DNA of 64,000 nt, from positions 2,108,001-2,172,000 of the forward strand of contig NZ_AP019373.1 in assembly GCF_004323595.1 (NCBI RefSeq), read 5' to 3'. Of the stretch, positions 18,450-25,932 are shown one piece after another. How positions within the stretch are numbered: position 1 is the first letter of the stretch; each line of letters opens with the position of its first letter. This stretch comes from Sulfuricystis thermophila (lineage in GTDB: Bacteria > Pseudomonadota > Gammaproteobacteria > Burkholderiales > Rhodocyclaceae). The translations under genes and the position numbers were made by a program. The notes beneath the pieces were generated by a model that worked only from the letters and a program-made list of their open reading frames with translations, was not told the origin of the DNA and did not search any database.

Positions 18450-19181
18450 ATGATACCGCGCTTCCACTGCCCCGCTCCGCTGGCGCCCGGTGCGCTCGTC
18501 GAGCTGCCCGAGACGGTTGGCCATCATGCCCTGCGCGTGCTGCGCATGAAAAGCGGCGATCATCTCATCCTCTTCGATGGCAACGGCGGCGAGTGGCGCG
18601 CGACGCTCAAACTCGGCGCTGGCGGCACGGCACAAGCGCTGTTGGGCGAATTCGCCGCGATCGAACGCGAATCCCCCTTGCAGGTCACACTGGCGCAAGC
18701 ATTGCCTGCCGGCGACAAGATGGACTGGATCGTCGAGAAATGCGTCGAGCTCGGTGTCGCCGCGATCCAGCCGCTCGCCGCGAAGCGCAGCGTGATGCGG
18801 CTCTCTCCGGAACGCATGGCGCGCCGTGTTGCGCACTGGAATGCGATCGCCCGCACCGCCTGCGAACAATGTGGCCGCAACCGCGTGCCAGCGGTCATGC
18901 CGGTCCTTGACCTGCCTCAATATCTGGGGACAGCGCAGGCGCAAAATGCCTGTCGTCTGCTGCTCGAACCACAAGGCGAGGACACGCTCCGCTCGCTGGC
19001 CAGGCCAACGGCGCCGGTCGTGGTGATGGTGGGGCCTGAAGGCGGCTGGGAGGATGCGGAGCGTTCGGCTGCACACGCCGCTGGTTTCACCGTGCTGCGG
19101 CTCGGGCCACGGGTATTGCGCACCGAGACCGCCGGTATGGCGCTGTTGGCGGCGCTGCAGGCGCTGGGGGGCGACTTTTAA
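18450..19181 (+). CDS. rsmE: 16S rRNA (uracil-1498-N3)-methyltransferase
   Basis: SPOUT-class methyltransferase modifying U1498 of 16S rRNA with S-adenosylmethionine. The protein is 243 residues, normal for RsmE. The N-terminal PUA-like part includes HHALRVLRMKSGD. The trefoil-knot motifs are GPEGGWEDAE and LRLGPRVLRTETA at the C-terminus. I chose the ATG at 18450 (MIPRFHCPA) because RsmE proteins begin like this; an in-frame ATG at 18432 is less likely. A dispersed-repeat copy encodes LGAGGTAQ at residues 54-62, between strands of the N-terminal domain. Confidence 0.95.
   Translation: MIPRFHCPAPLAPGALVELPETVGHHALRVLRMKSGDHLILFDGNGGEWRATLKLGAGGTAQALLGEFAAIERESPLQVTLAQALPAGDKMDWIVEKCVELGVAAIQPLAAKRSVMRLSPERMARRVAHWNAIARTACEQCGRNRVPAVMPVLDLPQYLGTAQAQNACRLLLEPQGEDTLRSLARPTAPVVVMVGPEGGWEDAERSAAHAAGFTVLRLGPRVLRTETAGMALLAALQALGGDF
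18609..18634 (+). repeat. Dispersed mini-repeat copy in rsmE
   Basis: AAACTCGGCGCTGGCGGCAC and then GGCACA, in sense orientation, translated KLGAGGTA. Confidence 0.85.
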
Positions 19182-19407
19182 CGTGAGATCCAAAGCAAAA
19201 AAATGAGCCAGCCTTTGTGGCGCGACGTCCATCAACGATCGCGGCGAAGCCGCGCAAACAGTCTCCCCTCCCGGGAGGGGCGGAGGCGGAGTTTCGCGAA
19301 GCACTGCTTCTCCGCCTGCGCCGGCCGGCCGTGCAAAGCCGGCCGTGGGACAGGCGGGGGGTGGCAGGTGTTTATTTTGCGCAAGGGTATTTCATCCTCC
19401 GTGGGTG
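19182..19407 (+). other. GC-rich spacer with stacked inverted repeats upstream of pap
   Basis: This 226-bp spacer has three potential hairpins in series: CCCCTCCCGGGAGGGG, GGCGGAG...CTTCTCCGCC, and GCCGGCC-GTGCAAA-GCCGGCC. The first may help terminate rsmE, but no T-run follows any of them. No gene is evident. The promoter of pap is not obvious. Confidence 0.55.
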
Positions 19408-20964
19408 ATGGCTGCCTTCAAGCGCGTTAGGGAGGATGAATTGTTCGAATCCGCAGAAATCGGCCACAAGATCGACAAGGCCACCTGGAAGAGCACGGTG
19501 CCGCGACTGCGCACCGATTTGCTCGACGCACAATACGAGCTCAAGGAGCAGGGCAAGTTTCCGGTGATCGTGCTGGTTTCCGGCCAGGATGGCGCCGGCA
19601 AGGGCGAGACGATCAACCTGCTCTACGAATGGATGGACCCGCGCTTTCTGTCGACGCTGGCGTTTTCCGCGCCCACCGACGAGGAGCGCGAACGGCCCGT
19701 GATGTGGCGCTACTGGCGCGCGCTGCCGCCGAAGGGGCGCATCGGCATCTTCGCCGGCTCGTGGTATTCGGGGCCGATCCACGAGCGCATCGCCGGTACC
19801 CTGAAGCAGGCGGCGCTCGATGCGAGCATCGACCAGATCAACCGCTTCGAGCAGATGCTCGTCAATGAAGGCGCGCTGGTGCTCAAATTCTGGCTGCACC
19901 TCACCAAGGAAGGCCAGAAGCGACGCTTGAAGGCACTGGAAAAAGACCCGCGCACCGCCTGGCGGGTGACGAAATGGAACTGGGAGCGCTTGAAGACCTA
20001 CGACCAGCTGCAGGAAGTCGCCGGCCATGTGCTGCGCATGACCAACACGCCCTGGGCGCCGTGGATCATCGTCTCGGGCGAAGACGAGCGCTTTCGCGGC
20101 TTGACCGTCGGCAAGATCCTCCTCGACGCGATCAGGAAACGGCTGGCCGAGCAGGAAAAGCATTCCACCCCCGTGGCACCGCCGATCCAGCCGAACATCG
20201 ATGGCCGCGACGTGATCACCGAGCTCGACCTGACGCAGAAGCTGTCCAAGAAGCAGTATGAGACCCAGCTCGCGCACTGGCAGGGACGCCTGTCCGAATT
20301 GGTGCGCGATCCGCGCTTCCGGAAACATTCGCTGATCTGCGTCTTCGAAGGCGTCGATGCCGCCGGCAAAGGCGGGGCGATCCGCCGCGTCGCGACGGCG
20401 ATGGATGCCCGCCAGTACCAGATCGTGCCGATCGCCGCGCCGACCGAGGAAGAACGCGCCCAGCCCTATCTGTGGCGTTTCTGGCGGCACGTACCGCGCA
20501 ACGGACGGGTGACGATCTTCGACCGCTCCTGGTATGGCCGGGTACTGGTCGAACGCATCGAGGGCTTTTGCGGCGAGGCCGACTGGCTGCGCGCCTATTC
20601 GGAAATCAACGACTTCGAACACGAGCTCGCGCAGGCCGGCGCCGTCATCGTCAAGTTCTGGCTGCAGATCAGCAAGGAAGAACAATTGCGACGTTTCAAG
20701 GAACGCGAGAAGACCGACTACAAGCGCTTCAAGATCACCGACGAGGACTGGCGCAACCGCGAGAAATGGGATGACTACCACCGTGCGGTCTGCGACATGG
20801 TCGACCGCACCAGCACCGGCACGGCGCCCTGGACGCTGGTCGAGGCGGAAGACAAGGCCTATGCGCGCGTCAAGGTATTGCGTACCATCTGCGAACGGCT
20901 CTCTGCGGCACTGGCAGGAGAAAATCCCGCCGCCAGCGATAAAGGAAAGAAAGGCAGGCAATGA
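19408..20964 (+). CDS. pap: Polyphosphate:AMP phosphotransferase (two-domain PPK2)
   Basis: A 518-residue protein with two tandem PPK2 domains, the layout of enzymes that phosphorylate AMP to ADP using polyphosphate. The first domain has Walker A GQDGAGKG (residues 59-66) and the lid region WRYWRALPPKGRIGIFAGSW. The second has GVDAAGKGG (near residue 316) and WRFWRHVPRNGRVTIFDRSW. The second domain's DRSWYGRV is the canonical active form and the first has the AGSWYSGP variant, as expected in this class. The ATG at 19408 follows GTGGGTG; upstream in-frame starts read through hairpin sequence. It overlaps argA by ATGA. Confidence 0.93.
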   Translation: MAAFKRVREDELFESAEIGHKIDKATWKSTVPRLRTDLLDAQYELKEQGKFPVIVLVSGQDGAGKGETINLLYEWMDPRFLSTLAFSAPTDEERERPVMWRYWRALPPKGRIGIFAGSWYSGPIHERIAGTLKQAALDASIDQINRFEQMLVNEGALVLKFWLHLTKEGQKRRLKALEKDPRTAWRVTKWNWERLKTYDQLQEVAGHVLRMTNTPWAPWIIVSGEDERFRGLTVGKILLDAIRKRLAEQEKHSTPVAPPIQPNIDGRDVITELDLTQKLSKKQYETQLAHWQGRLSELVRDPRFRKHSLICVFEGVDAAGKGGAIRRVATAMDARQYQIVPIAAPTEEERAQPYLWRFWRHVPRNGRVTIFDRSWYGRVLVERIEGFCGEADWLRAYSEINDFEHELAQAGAVIVKFWLQISKEEQLRRFKEREKTDYKRFKITDEDWRNREKWDDYHRAVCDMVDRTSTGTAPWTLVEAEDKAYARVKVLRTICERLSAALAGENPAASDKGKKGRQ

Positions 20965-22301
20965 CGGAATCGAACGAGGCAACGCTCAGCGACGAACGAC
21001 TGGTGGCCTGGGTACGCCAGGCGGCACCGTACATCCATGCCTTTCGCGGCCGCACTTTCGTGATCGCCTTCGGCGGCGAAGCGCTCGAGGATCGCGCCAG
21101 CGCGCAAGCCCTGATCCACGACATCGCGCTCCTCGACAGCATGGGCATCCGCCTCGTACTGGTGCACGGCGCGCGGCCGCAGATCGACGCCGAAATGGCG
21201 GCGCGCGGCCTCAAACCCCGCTTCCACAAGGGGCTGCGCATCACCGATGCCGCCGCGCTCGAATGCGTCAAGCGCGCGCTGGGCGTCACCCGCATCGAGA
21301 TCGAGGCGATGCTCTCGCAGGGTCTGCCGAACACGCCGCTGGCCGGCGGCTTCCTGCGCGTCACCGGCGGCAACTTCATCTCCGCCAAGCCGGTCGGCGT
21401 CGTCGATGGCATCGACCATCACTACACCGGCGCGGTGCGTAACGTCATCGCCGAGGAAATCCAGGCCGACCTCGCCCAGGAAAACGTCGTGCTGATCTCG
21501 CCGATCGGCGCCTCGCCCTCGGGCGAGATCTTCAATCTCGCCTGGGAAGAAGTCGCCGAAGCGGTCGCCAGCGCCATCCACGCCGACAAGCTGATCTTCC
21601 TCTGCGATGCGCCGGGCCTCGTCGACCGCAAAGGTCAGCGCATCGACGCCCTCACCGCCGACGAGGGCGAGGCGCTGCTCAAGAAGCGCATCAAGCAGTC
21701 GCCCGAAGTGACCCGGGTGCTGCCGGGCGCGCTGCGCGCGGTGCGCGGCGGCAAGGTCGGCCGCGTGCACTTCCTCGACCGGCGGCGCGACGGCGCAATG
21801 TTGATGGAATTCTTCACGCGCGACGGCATCGGCACCGTGCTCACCCATGCACCGCTCGAACGCATCCGCGATGCGACGATCCATGACGTCGCCGCGATCC
21901 TCGCGCTGATCGCGCCACTGGAAGCGGACGGCACGCTGGTCAAGCGCGGCCGCGAGCGCATCGAAATGGAGATCGAGCGCTTCTCGGTGCTGGAGCTCGA
22001 CGGCACGGTGGTCGGCTGTGCGGCGCTGTATCCGTTTTCGGATGCCAAGGCTGGCGAACTCGCCTGTCTGGCGGTGATGCCCGAATACCGCGAGATCGGC
22101 TATGGCGACCGGCTGCGGCGCCACATCGAACAGCGCGCGAAAAAGCTGGGCTTGAAACGCCTGTTCGTGCTGACGACCCGCACCGCACATTGGTTCACCG
22201 AACGCGGCTTCGTGCCCACCGATGTCGGCGCGCTGCCCGAGCAGCGCCGCGAGCTCTACAACTTCCGGCGCCGCTCGAAGGTGCTGGTGAAGAATCTGTA
22301 G
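20961..22301 (+). CDS. argA: Amino-acid N-acetyltransferase (N-acetylglutamate synthase)
   Basis: First step of arginine synthesis: acetyl-CoA plus glutamate gives N-acetylglutamate. The 446 residues include an N-terminal amino-acid-kinase-like domain (about 1-290; RTFVIAFGGEAL and VLVHGARPQID), which senses arginine in ArgA. A C-terminal GNAT domain follows (about 295-446; ACLAVMPEYREIGYGDRLRR is the acetyl-CoA loop, and LFVLTTRTAHWFTERGF the late strand). It overlaps pap by four bases, so the two genes are translationally coupled. Confidence 0.95.
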   Translation: MTESNEATLSDERLVAWVRQAAPYIHAFRGRTFVIAFGGEALEDRASAQALIHDIALLDSMGIRLVLVHGARPQIDAEMAARGLKPRFHKGLRITDAAALECVKRALGVTRIEIEAMLSQGLPNTPLAGGFLRVTGGNFISAKPVGVVDGIDHHYTGAVRNVIAEEIQADLAQENVVLISPIGASPSGEIFNLAWEEVAEAVASAIHADKLIFLCDAPGLVDRKGQRIDALTADEGEALLKKRIKQSPEVTRVLPGALRAVRGGKVGRVHFLDRRRDGAMLMEFFTRDGIGTVLTHAPLERIRDATIHDVAAILALIAPLEADGTLVKRGRERIEMEIERFSVLELDGTVVGCAALYPFSDAKAGELACLAVMPEYREIGYGDRLRRHIEQRAKKLGLKRLFVLTTRTAHWFTERGFVPTDVGALPEQRRELYNFRRRSKVLVKNL

Positions 22302-22336
22302 AATGAGGATTCCAACCCGCGAAAAAGGAATTCCCC

Positions 22337-22609
22337 ATGGCCAGAACCGTCAAATGCGTCAAGCTCGGCCGCGAGGCCGAAGGTCTCGATTTTCCGCCGC
22401 TGCCCGGCGAGCTCGGCAAGCGCATCTTCGAAAACGTCTCGAAAGAAGCCTGGCAGCAGTGGATTCGCATGCAGACGATGATCATCAACGAAAACCGTCT
22501 GAACCTCGCCGATCCCTCACACCGCAAATATCTCGCCGAACAGGTTGAAAAGCACTTCTTCGGTTCCGGCGCCGACCGCGTTCAAGGCTACGTACCACCG
22601 CGCAGCTGA
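22337..22609 (+). CDS. yggX: Oxidative-damage protection / Fe(2+)-trafficking protein YggX
   Basis: A 90-residue YggX, full length, cytoplasmic, linked in enteric bacteria to protection of iron-sulfur clusters and iron trafficking. [20 protein letters not shown] contains conserved Cys7; the core [20 protein letters not shown] and the C-terminal [12 protein letters not shown] are typical. The last 19 codons are copied twice more downstream (22690-22752 and 22980-23042) in association with a palindromic repeat. Confidence 0.95.
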   Translation: MARTVKCVKLGREAEGLDFPPLPGELGKRIFENVSKEAWQQWIRMQTMIINENRLNLADPSHRKYLAEQVEKHFFGSGADRVQGYVPPRS

Positions 22610-22630
22610 ACGAAGTCTTACGAAGAAAAA

Positions 22631-22750
22631 AGTGCTTTCGGCGGAGGCTAACGTGAGCGCAAGCGAACGTTAAGCGCAGCGGCCGGAGCCAAAAGCACTT
22701 CTTCGGCGCTGGCGCCGACCGCGTTCAGGGTTACGTACCGCCGCGCAGCT
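22631..22750 (+). repeat. 120-bp direct repeat, copy 1: palindromic element plus copy of the yggX 3' end
   Basis: The first 60 bp (AGTGCTTTCGGCGG... to GGCCGGAGCC) have inverted ends (AAGTGCTTT and AAAAGCACTT) and an inner palindrome (AACGT...ACGTT). The second 60 bp repeat the end of yggX, reading [19 protein letters not shown] and stop. Copy 2 is at 22921-23040, with only a few substitutions. Confidence 0.9.
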
Positions 22751-22774
22751 AAGGCACATCTCGCGGAGAGAAGG

Positions 22775-22919
22775 TGAAACCCCTGCGAAACGCCGTGAGC
22801 GGGATGGGATGCAAGGCGCACGGAGCGCAGCGACCGAGACATACCTGGTAGGTAGGCGAGGGAGCGAGTACCGCGCAACGCAGCAGACCGCCCGCGCAGC
22901 CAGTTTCGCAGGGGTTTCA
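22775..22919 (-). mobile_element. MITE-like element, ~145 bp, copy A
   Basis: Perfect 17-bp terminal inverted repeats, TGAAACCCCTGCGAAAC and its complement, bound 145 bp. The interior, read on the minus strand, matches the interior of 36182-36324 over about 100 bp (shared TATGTCTCGGTCGCTGCGCT and CCGTGCGCCTTGC). No transposase is encoded. It lies between the two 120-bp direct repeats. Confidence 0.8.
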
Positions 22920-22920
22920 A

Positions 22921-23040
22921 AGTGCTTTCGGCGGAGGCTAACGTGAGCGCAAGCGAACGTTAAGCGCAGCGGCCGGAGCCAAAAGCACTTCTTCGGTTCC
23001 GGCGCCGACCGCGTTCAGGGCTACGTGCCGCCGCGCAGCT
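22921..23040 (+). repeat. 120-bp direct repeat, copy 2
   Basis: Near-identical to 22631-22750; it ends in a third copy of the yggX tail followed by TGA. Together with the MITE-like element, the 22610-23100 spacer is entirely repeat-derived apart from the next promoter. Confidence 0.9.
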
Positions 23041-23100
23041 GACTAGCGCTGCCAAGCCGCTTGCTGAGCGGCGTGTCTTTTCAATATCCTTTGCTTCCGT

Positions 23101-23129
23101 TTGACACGATGTAGCCTATTGGCTACATT
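23101..23129 (+). promoter_or_regulatory. Promoter and palindromic operator of the toxin-antitoxin pair
   Basis: A -35 box TTGACA (23101-23106), a 17-bp spacer and a -10 box TACATT (23124-23129). The spacer and -10 overlap a perfect palindrome ATGTAGCC-TATT-GGCTACAT (23109-23128), the expected autorepression operator. The start codon lies only five bases after the -10, so the message may be leaderless. Confidence 0.75.
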
Positions 23130-23134
23130 ATTGC

Positions 23135-23431
23135 ATGATCGAGATTCGGAAGACCGACCTATTTGCCGAGTGGCTCGATGGACTTCGTGATATCCAGGGG
23201 AGGGCCCGAATCCAGGCCAGGATCGAAAGGCTTGCGGCCGGGAATCCTGGCGATGTCGAGCCCGTTGGCGAAGGCGTTTCAGAATTACGTATCGACTACG
23301 GACCGGGCTACCGGGTGTATTTCAAGCAGCGCGGACGCAAGCTGATCATTTTGTTGGCAGGCGGTGACAAGAGCACTCAGGCCAAGGACATCAAAACAGC
23401 TTTGCGTATCGCCAGAAACCTTTTGGAGTAG
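23135..23431 (+). CDS. RelE/HigB-type toxin (addiction module killer protein)
   Basis: A 98-residue protein of the addiction-module killer (RelE/ParE superfamily, Gp49/HigB-like) group. MIEIRKTDLFAEWLDGLRD, then RIQARIERLAAGNPGDVEPV and ELRIDYGPGYRVYF, are the family hallmarks. Such toxins typically cleave mRNA on the ribosome. The antitoxin gene follows after five bases, so the order is toxin first. No Shine-Dalgarno sequence precedes the ATG and the promoter ends just before it, which suggests leaderless translation. Confidence 0.85.
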   Translation: MIEIRKTDLFAEWLDGLRDIQGRARIQARIERLAAGNPGDVEPVGEGVSELRIDYGPGYRVYFKQRGRKLIILLAGGDKSTQAKDIKTALRIARNLLE

Positions 23432-23436
23432 CTGCA

Positions 23437-23736
23437 ATGGCAAAGATCGTCACCACTCGCTACGACGTTGCAGAACACCTCAGAACGCCTGAAGAAATGG
23501 CCGCCTATCTCGAAGCCTGCCTAGAAGAAGCGAACGGAGATGCGGCCTTTATCGCCAAGGCGCTCGGCGACATCGCTCGCGCAAAAGGAATGGCACAGGT
23601 TGCCCGCGACGCGGGTCTTTCCCGCGAAAGTCTCTATAAGGCGCTTTCGGGCGAACGTAGCCCGAGCTTCGACACGATCCTCAAGGTGATCAGCGCCTTG
23701 GGATTGAAATTGCATGCCGAAGCCAGTCACGGCTGA
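23437..23736 (+). CDS. HTH antitoxin partner (addiction module antidote protein)
   Basis: A 99-residue putative antidote protein. The N-terminal part TTRYDVAEHLRTPEEMAAYL is typical. A helix-turn-helix lies at residues about 55-80 (MAQVARDAGLSRESLYKALS), followed by SFDTILKVISALGLKL. It would neutralise the upstream toxin and, with it, repress the palindromic operator at 23109-23128. It is convergent with rpiA, 42 bp apart. Confidence 0.88.
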   Translation: MAKIVTTRYDVAEHLRTPEEMAAYLEACLEEANGDAAFIAKALGDIARAKGMAQVARDAGLSRESLYKALSGERSPSFDTILKVISALGLKLHAEASHG

Positions 23737-23778
23737 CAAGCGGCCACCGTCTGCAAGGGATCGATGCCGTGCCGCCGG

Positions 23779-24456
23779 TCAGCGCGTCAGCTGCCGCACG
23801 CCCTCCGGCGTCGCCAGCAGCAGCAAATCGGCGCCCCGGCGCGCGAACAGGCCGTTGGTGACGACGCCGACGATCTGGTTGAGCGTCGTCTCCAGGCCGG
23901 CGGGATCACTGATCTGCCAGCCATGCACGTCGAGGATCACGTTGCCGTTGTCGGTGACGAAGCCTTCGCGCAACTTGGGCTGACCCCCCAGCTTGACGAT
24001 CTCGCGCGCCACGTACTCGCGCGCCATCGGGATCACCTCGATGGGCAGCGGGAACTTGCCGAGCACGGCGACCAGCTTGCTCGCGTCGCAGACGCAGACG
24101 AATTTCTCGGCCACGGCAGCGACGATCTTCTCACGCGTCAGCGCCCCACCGCCGCCCTTGATCATCTCGAGCCTTTCCGTGATCTCGTCGGCGCCATCGA
24201 CATAGACCGGCATCGTCGTCACGTCGTTGAGATCCAGCACCTTGATGCCGTGTCCTTCGAGCCGCTTTCTCGTCGCCTCGGAGCTCGCCACCGTCGCGGC
24301 GATGTGGCCCTTGATTCCGGCCAGCGCGTCGATGAAGAAATTGGCCGTCGAGCCGGTGCCGACGCCGATGATGCTGCCGGCCGGCACGTTGTGCGCGACA
24401 TAGTCCGCCGCCGCCTGGGCGACGGCTCGCTTGAGTTCGTCTTGGGTCATGCCCAT
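23779..24456 (-). CDS. rpiA: Ribose-5-phosphate isomerase A
   Basis: Interconverts ribose 5-phosphate and ribulose 5-phosphate in the pentose phosphate and Calvin pathways. It has 225 residues, normal length. [15 protein letters not shown] and [14 protein letters not shown] are substrate-binding segments, YVDGADEI and [14 protein letters not shown] carry the catalytic residues, and [15 protein letters not shown] is present. AGGAGG lies seven bases before the chosen ATG. It is monocistronic here, away from the other Calvin genes. Confidence 0.97.
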   Translation of the reverse strand: MGMTQDELKRAVAQAAADYVAHNVPAGSIIGVGTGSTANFFIDALAGIKGHIAATVASSEATRKRLEGHGIKVLDLNDVTTMPVYVDGADEITERLEMIKGGGGALTREKIVAAVAEKFVCVCDASKLVAVLGKFPLPIEVIPMAREYVAREIVKLGGQPKLREGFVTDNGNVILDVHGWQISDPAGLETTLNQIVGVVTNGLFARRGADLLLLATPEGVRQLTR

Positions 24457-24568
24457 CGATCATCCTCCTTGAATGAAGCGTCCGGTCGTGCCGGACTTGT
24501 GTTGTGATCGTGCAGTATAGCCGCACCGTTGCGGCATACTGCGGCTTTTCGAACCTGTCCAGACTGCC

Positions 24569-25141
24569 ATGAAACACCATCTCGACGAACTGCTCGAACG
24601 CTTGCGCGCATTGCAGGAAGAAATCGAAGCCGAATATCAAGCCGCGCTGATGGAGTTCGAGCAAAAACGCGCGCGCCTCGCCGGCGAGCTCGCCCGCCAG
24701 CAGCGGCGCTACAAGGTCGGCCTGCTGCGCTATCTGCGCCAGGCGCGCCTCCTGGTGATCCTGACCGCGCCGGTCATCTATGCCGGCTGGATTCCCTTTC
24801 TGCTGATGGATCTGTTCGTCACCGTCTATCAGGCGGTCTGTTTTCCGATCTACCGCATCCCGAAGGTGCGGCGCGCCGACTACATCATCTTCGACCGTGA
24901 ATTTCTGCCCTATCTGAACATCGTCGAAAAGATCAATTGCTTCTACTGCTCCTATGCCAACGGCGTAGCGGCCTACACGCGCGAGGTGGCAGCGCGCACC
25001 GAGCAGTACTGGTGCCCGATCAAGCATGCGCGGCGCCTGAAGGCGGCACATGAACGCTATCCGCGCTTTTTCGACTACGGCGACGCCGAAAGCTTTCGCC
25101 AGGGGCTCAGGCGTCTGCGCCGGCAGTACGAGAAGGATTGA
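24569..25141 (+). CDS. Conserved hypothetical membrane protein with N-terminal coiled coil
   Basis: I do not recognise a named family. The 190-residue protein starts with about 55 residues of charged heptad-like sequence (LDELLERLRALQEEIEAEYQ), probably coiled coil. A hydrophobic stretch follows at about 60-95 (LLVILTAPVIYAGWIPFLLM and DLFVTVYQAVCFPIY), enough for one or two membrane helices. The C-terminal half is soluble, with NCFYCSYANGVAAY (a CxxC) and a later Cys in YWCPIKHARR. The three cysteines could bind a metal. It stands alone between rpiA and the VapBC-like pair. Confidence 0.7.
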   Translation: MKHHLDELLERLRALQEEIEAEYQAALMEFEQKRARLAGELARQQRRYKVGLLRYLRQARLLVILTAPVIYAGWIPFLLMDLFVTVYQAVCFPIYRIPKVRRADYIIFDREFLPYLNIVEKINCFYCSYANGVAAYTREVAARTEQYWCPIKHARRLKAAHERYPRFFDYGDAESFRQGLRRLRRQYEKD

Positions 25142-25173
25142 CAGGACGGCGGGAAGTTTTCGTGTCTTGTCTT

Positions 25174-25197
25174 GCCGTCCCGCCAGCGCCGACTTTC
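25174..25197 (-). repeat. Dispersed mini-repeat copy at the 3' end of the PIN toxin gene
   Basis: GCCGTCCCGCCAGCGCCGAC then TTTC on the plus strand, that is GTCGGCGCTGGCGGGACGGC on the minus strand. The toxin's TGA (25196-25198) overlaps its edge. Confidence 0.85.
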
Positions 25198-25597
25198 AAG
25201 TTCGCCAGTCTTCGATGGCAAGCGTTTCGATACGCCGGAATTCATCGGTGTTACGAGTGGCCACACTCAACCCATGAGCAAGAGCCGTAGCCGCAATCAT
25301 CAGGTCGTGGGCGCCGATAAGCGTTCCGGCGCTGCGTAGGCGCGCATGCCATTCGGCATGGATATCGGCGGCACGCGCATCGAATGGCAGGCAGGGAAAC
25401 AGCGCACAGAAATCTTCGGCGATACGCCGATTTTCTTCCGCACGAGACGAAAGCAAGGCACCGGCCAGCAATTCGCTGCGGACGACGGCGCAAAGCGCAA
25501 TGTCGGTGCGTGGCAACGACGCGTAGCGGGCTAGCAGGACTGAGTCCCTGCCGCGCAGGATTTCGATGCAAATGTTGGTGTCGAAAAGCAGCCGCAC
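25196..25597 (-). CDS. vapC: VapC-type PIN-domain ribonuclease toxin
   Basis: A 133-residue PIN-domain protein. Acidic active-site residues are in FDTNICIEIL (Asp6), RSELLAGAL (Glu), GAHDLMIAATAL (Asp) and TRNTDEF. VapC toxins are Mg-dependent RNases that often cleave tRNA. The antitoxin gene is five bases upstream on the same strand. The stop codon lies at the border of a dispersed-repeat copy, so the repeat abuts or shapes the very C-terminus. Family is secure; the RNA target is unknown. Confidence 0.88.
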   Translation of the reverse strand: MRLLFDTNICIEILRGRDSVLLARYASLPRTDIALCAVVRSELLAGALLSSRAEENRRIAEDFCALFPCLPFDARAADIHAEWHARLRSAGTLIGAHDLMIAATALAHGLSVATRNTDEFRRIETLAIEDWRT

Positions 25598-25602
25598 GTA
25601 GG

Positions 25603-25818
25603 CTACCAGTGGGCGGGTTCCGCTGGCGGAACGTCCGGCAAGCGCTCAGGAAAATCGGGAGCCGCACCGAAGAAGCGCAGCATTTCCATGTCTGCTCCGC
25701 TGACACGACCGGCATGAGCGGCCTTCATGCGCAAGAACAGCAGGAAGTCCAGGGCCTCCCGTTGCATGTCCTCGGGCAGTGCGTCGGCTTGGGCGCGGAT
25801 GAGTTCGGCAACGGTCAA
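25603..25818 (-). CDS. vapB: Short antitoxin upstream of vapC (DUF2281/VapB-like)
   Basis: A 71-residue protein beginning MTVAELIRAQADALPEDMQR, with EALDFLLFLRMKAAH. This pattern of small helical antitoxins (DUF2281-like) often precedes VapC genes. The C-terminal half is proline-rich and probably unstructured until it binds the toxin. It is five bases upstream of vapC. Assignment rests on size, position and the N-terminal helix pattern. Confidence 0.75.
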   Translation of the reverse strand: MTVAELIRAQADALPEDMQREALDFLLFLRMKAAHAGRVSGADMEMLRFFGAAPDFPERLPDVPPAEPAHW

Positions 25819-25900
25819 AACACTCTCCTCGTCGGCTATGGCACGCGTATAAGACGCGTTGATCTTACTCCGTCCACAGACGCCCCGGCAATCACCGCCA

Positions 25901-25921
25901 TTTCGCCAGCGTCGACTTGCC
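25901..25921 (-). repeat. Degenerate dispersed mini-repeat downstream of lpd
   Basis: TTTCGCCAGCGTCGACTTGC on the plus strand resembles the complement of the repeat, with several mismatches. It lies in the 114-bp spacer between the vapB start and the lpd stop. Confidence 0.45.
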
Positions 25922-25932
25922 CGGTGGATCGC

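Noticed and set aside
22648-22920. 90-residue frame MKPLRNWLRGRSAALRGTRS
   Set aside because: It is the interior of MITE-like copy A; similar spurious peptides arise from copy B at 36213-36429.
22631-23040. CRISPR array
   Set aside because: Only two 120-bp direct repeats with a single inverted-repeat element between them; no regular short repeats, spacers or cas genes.
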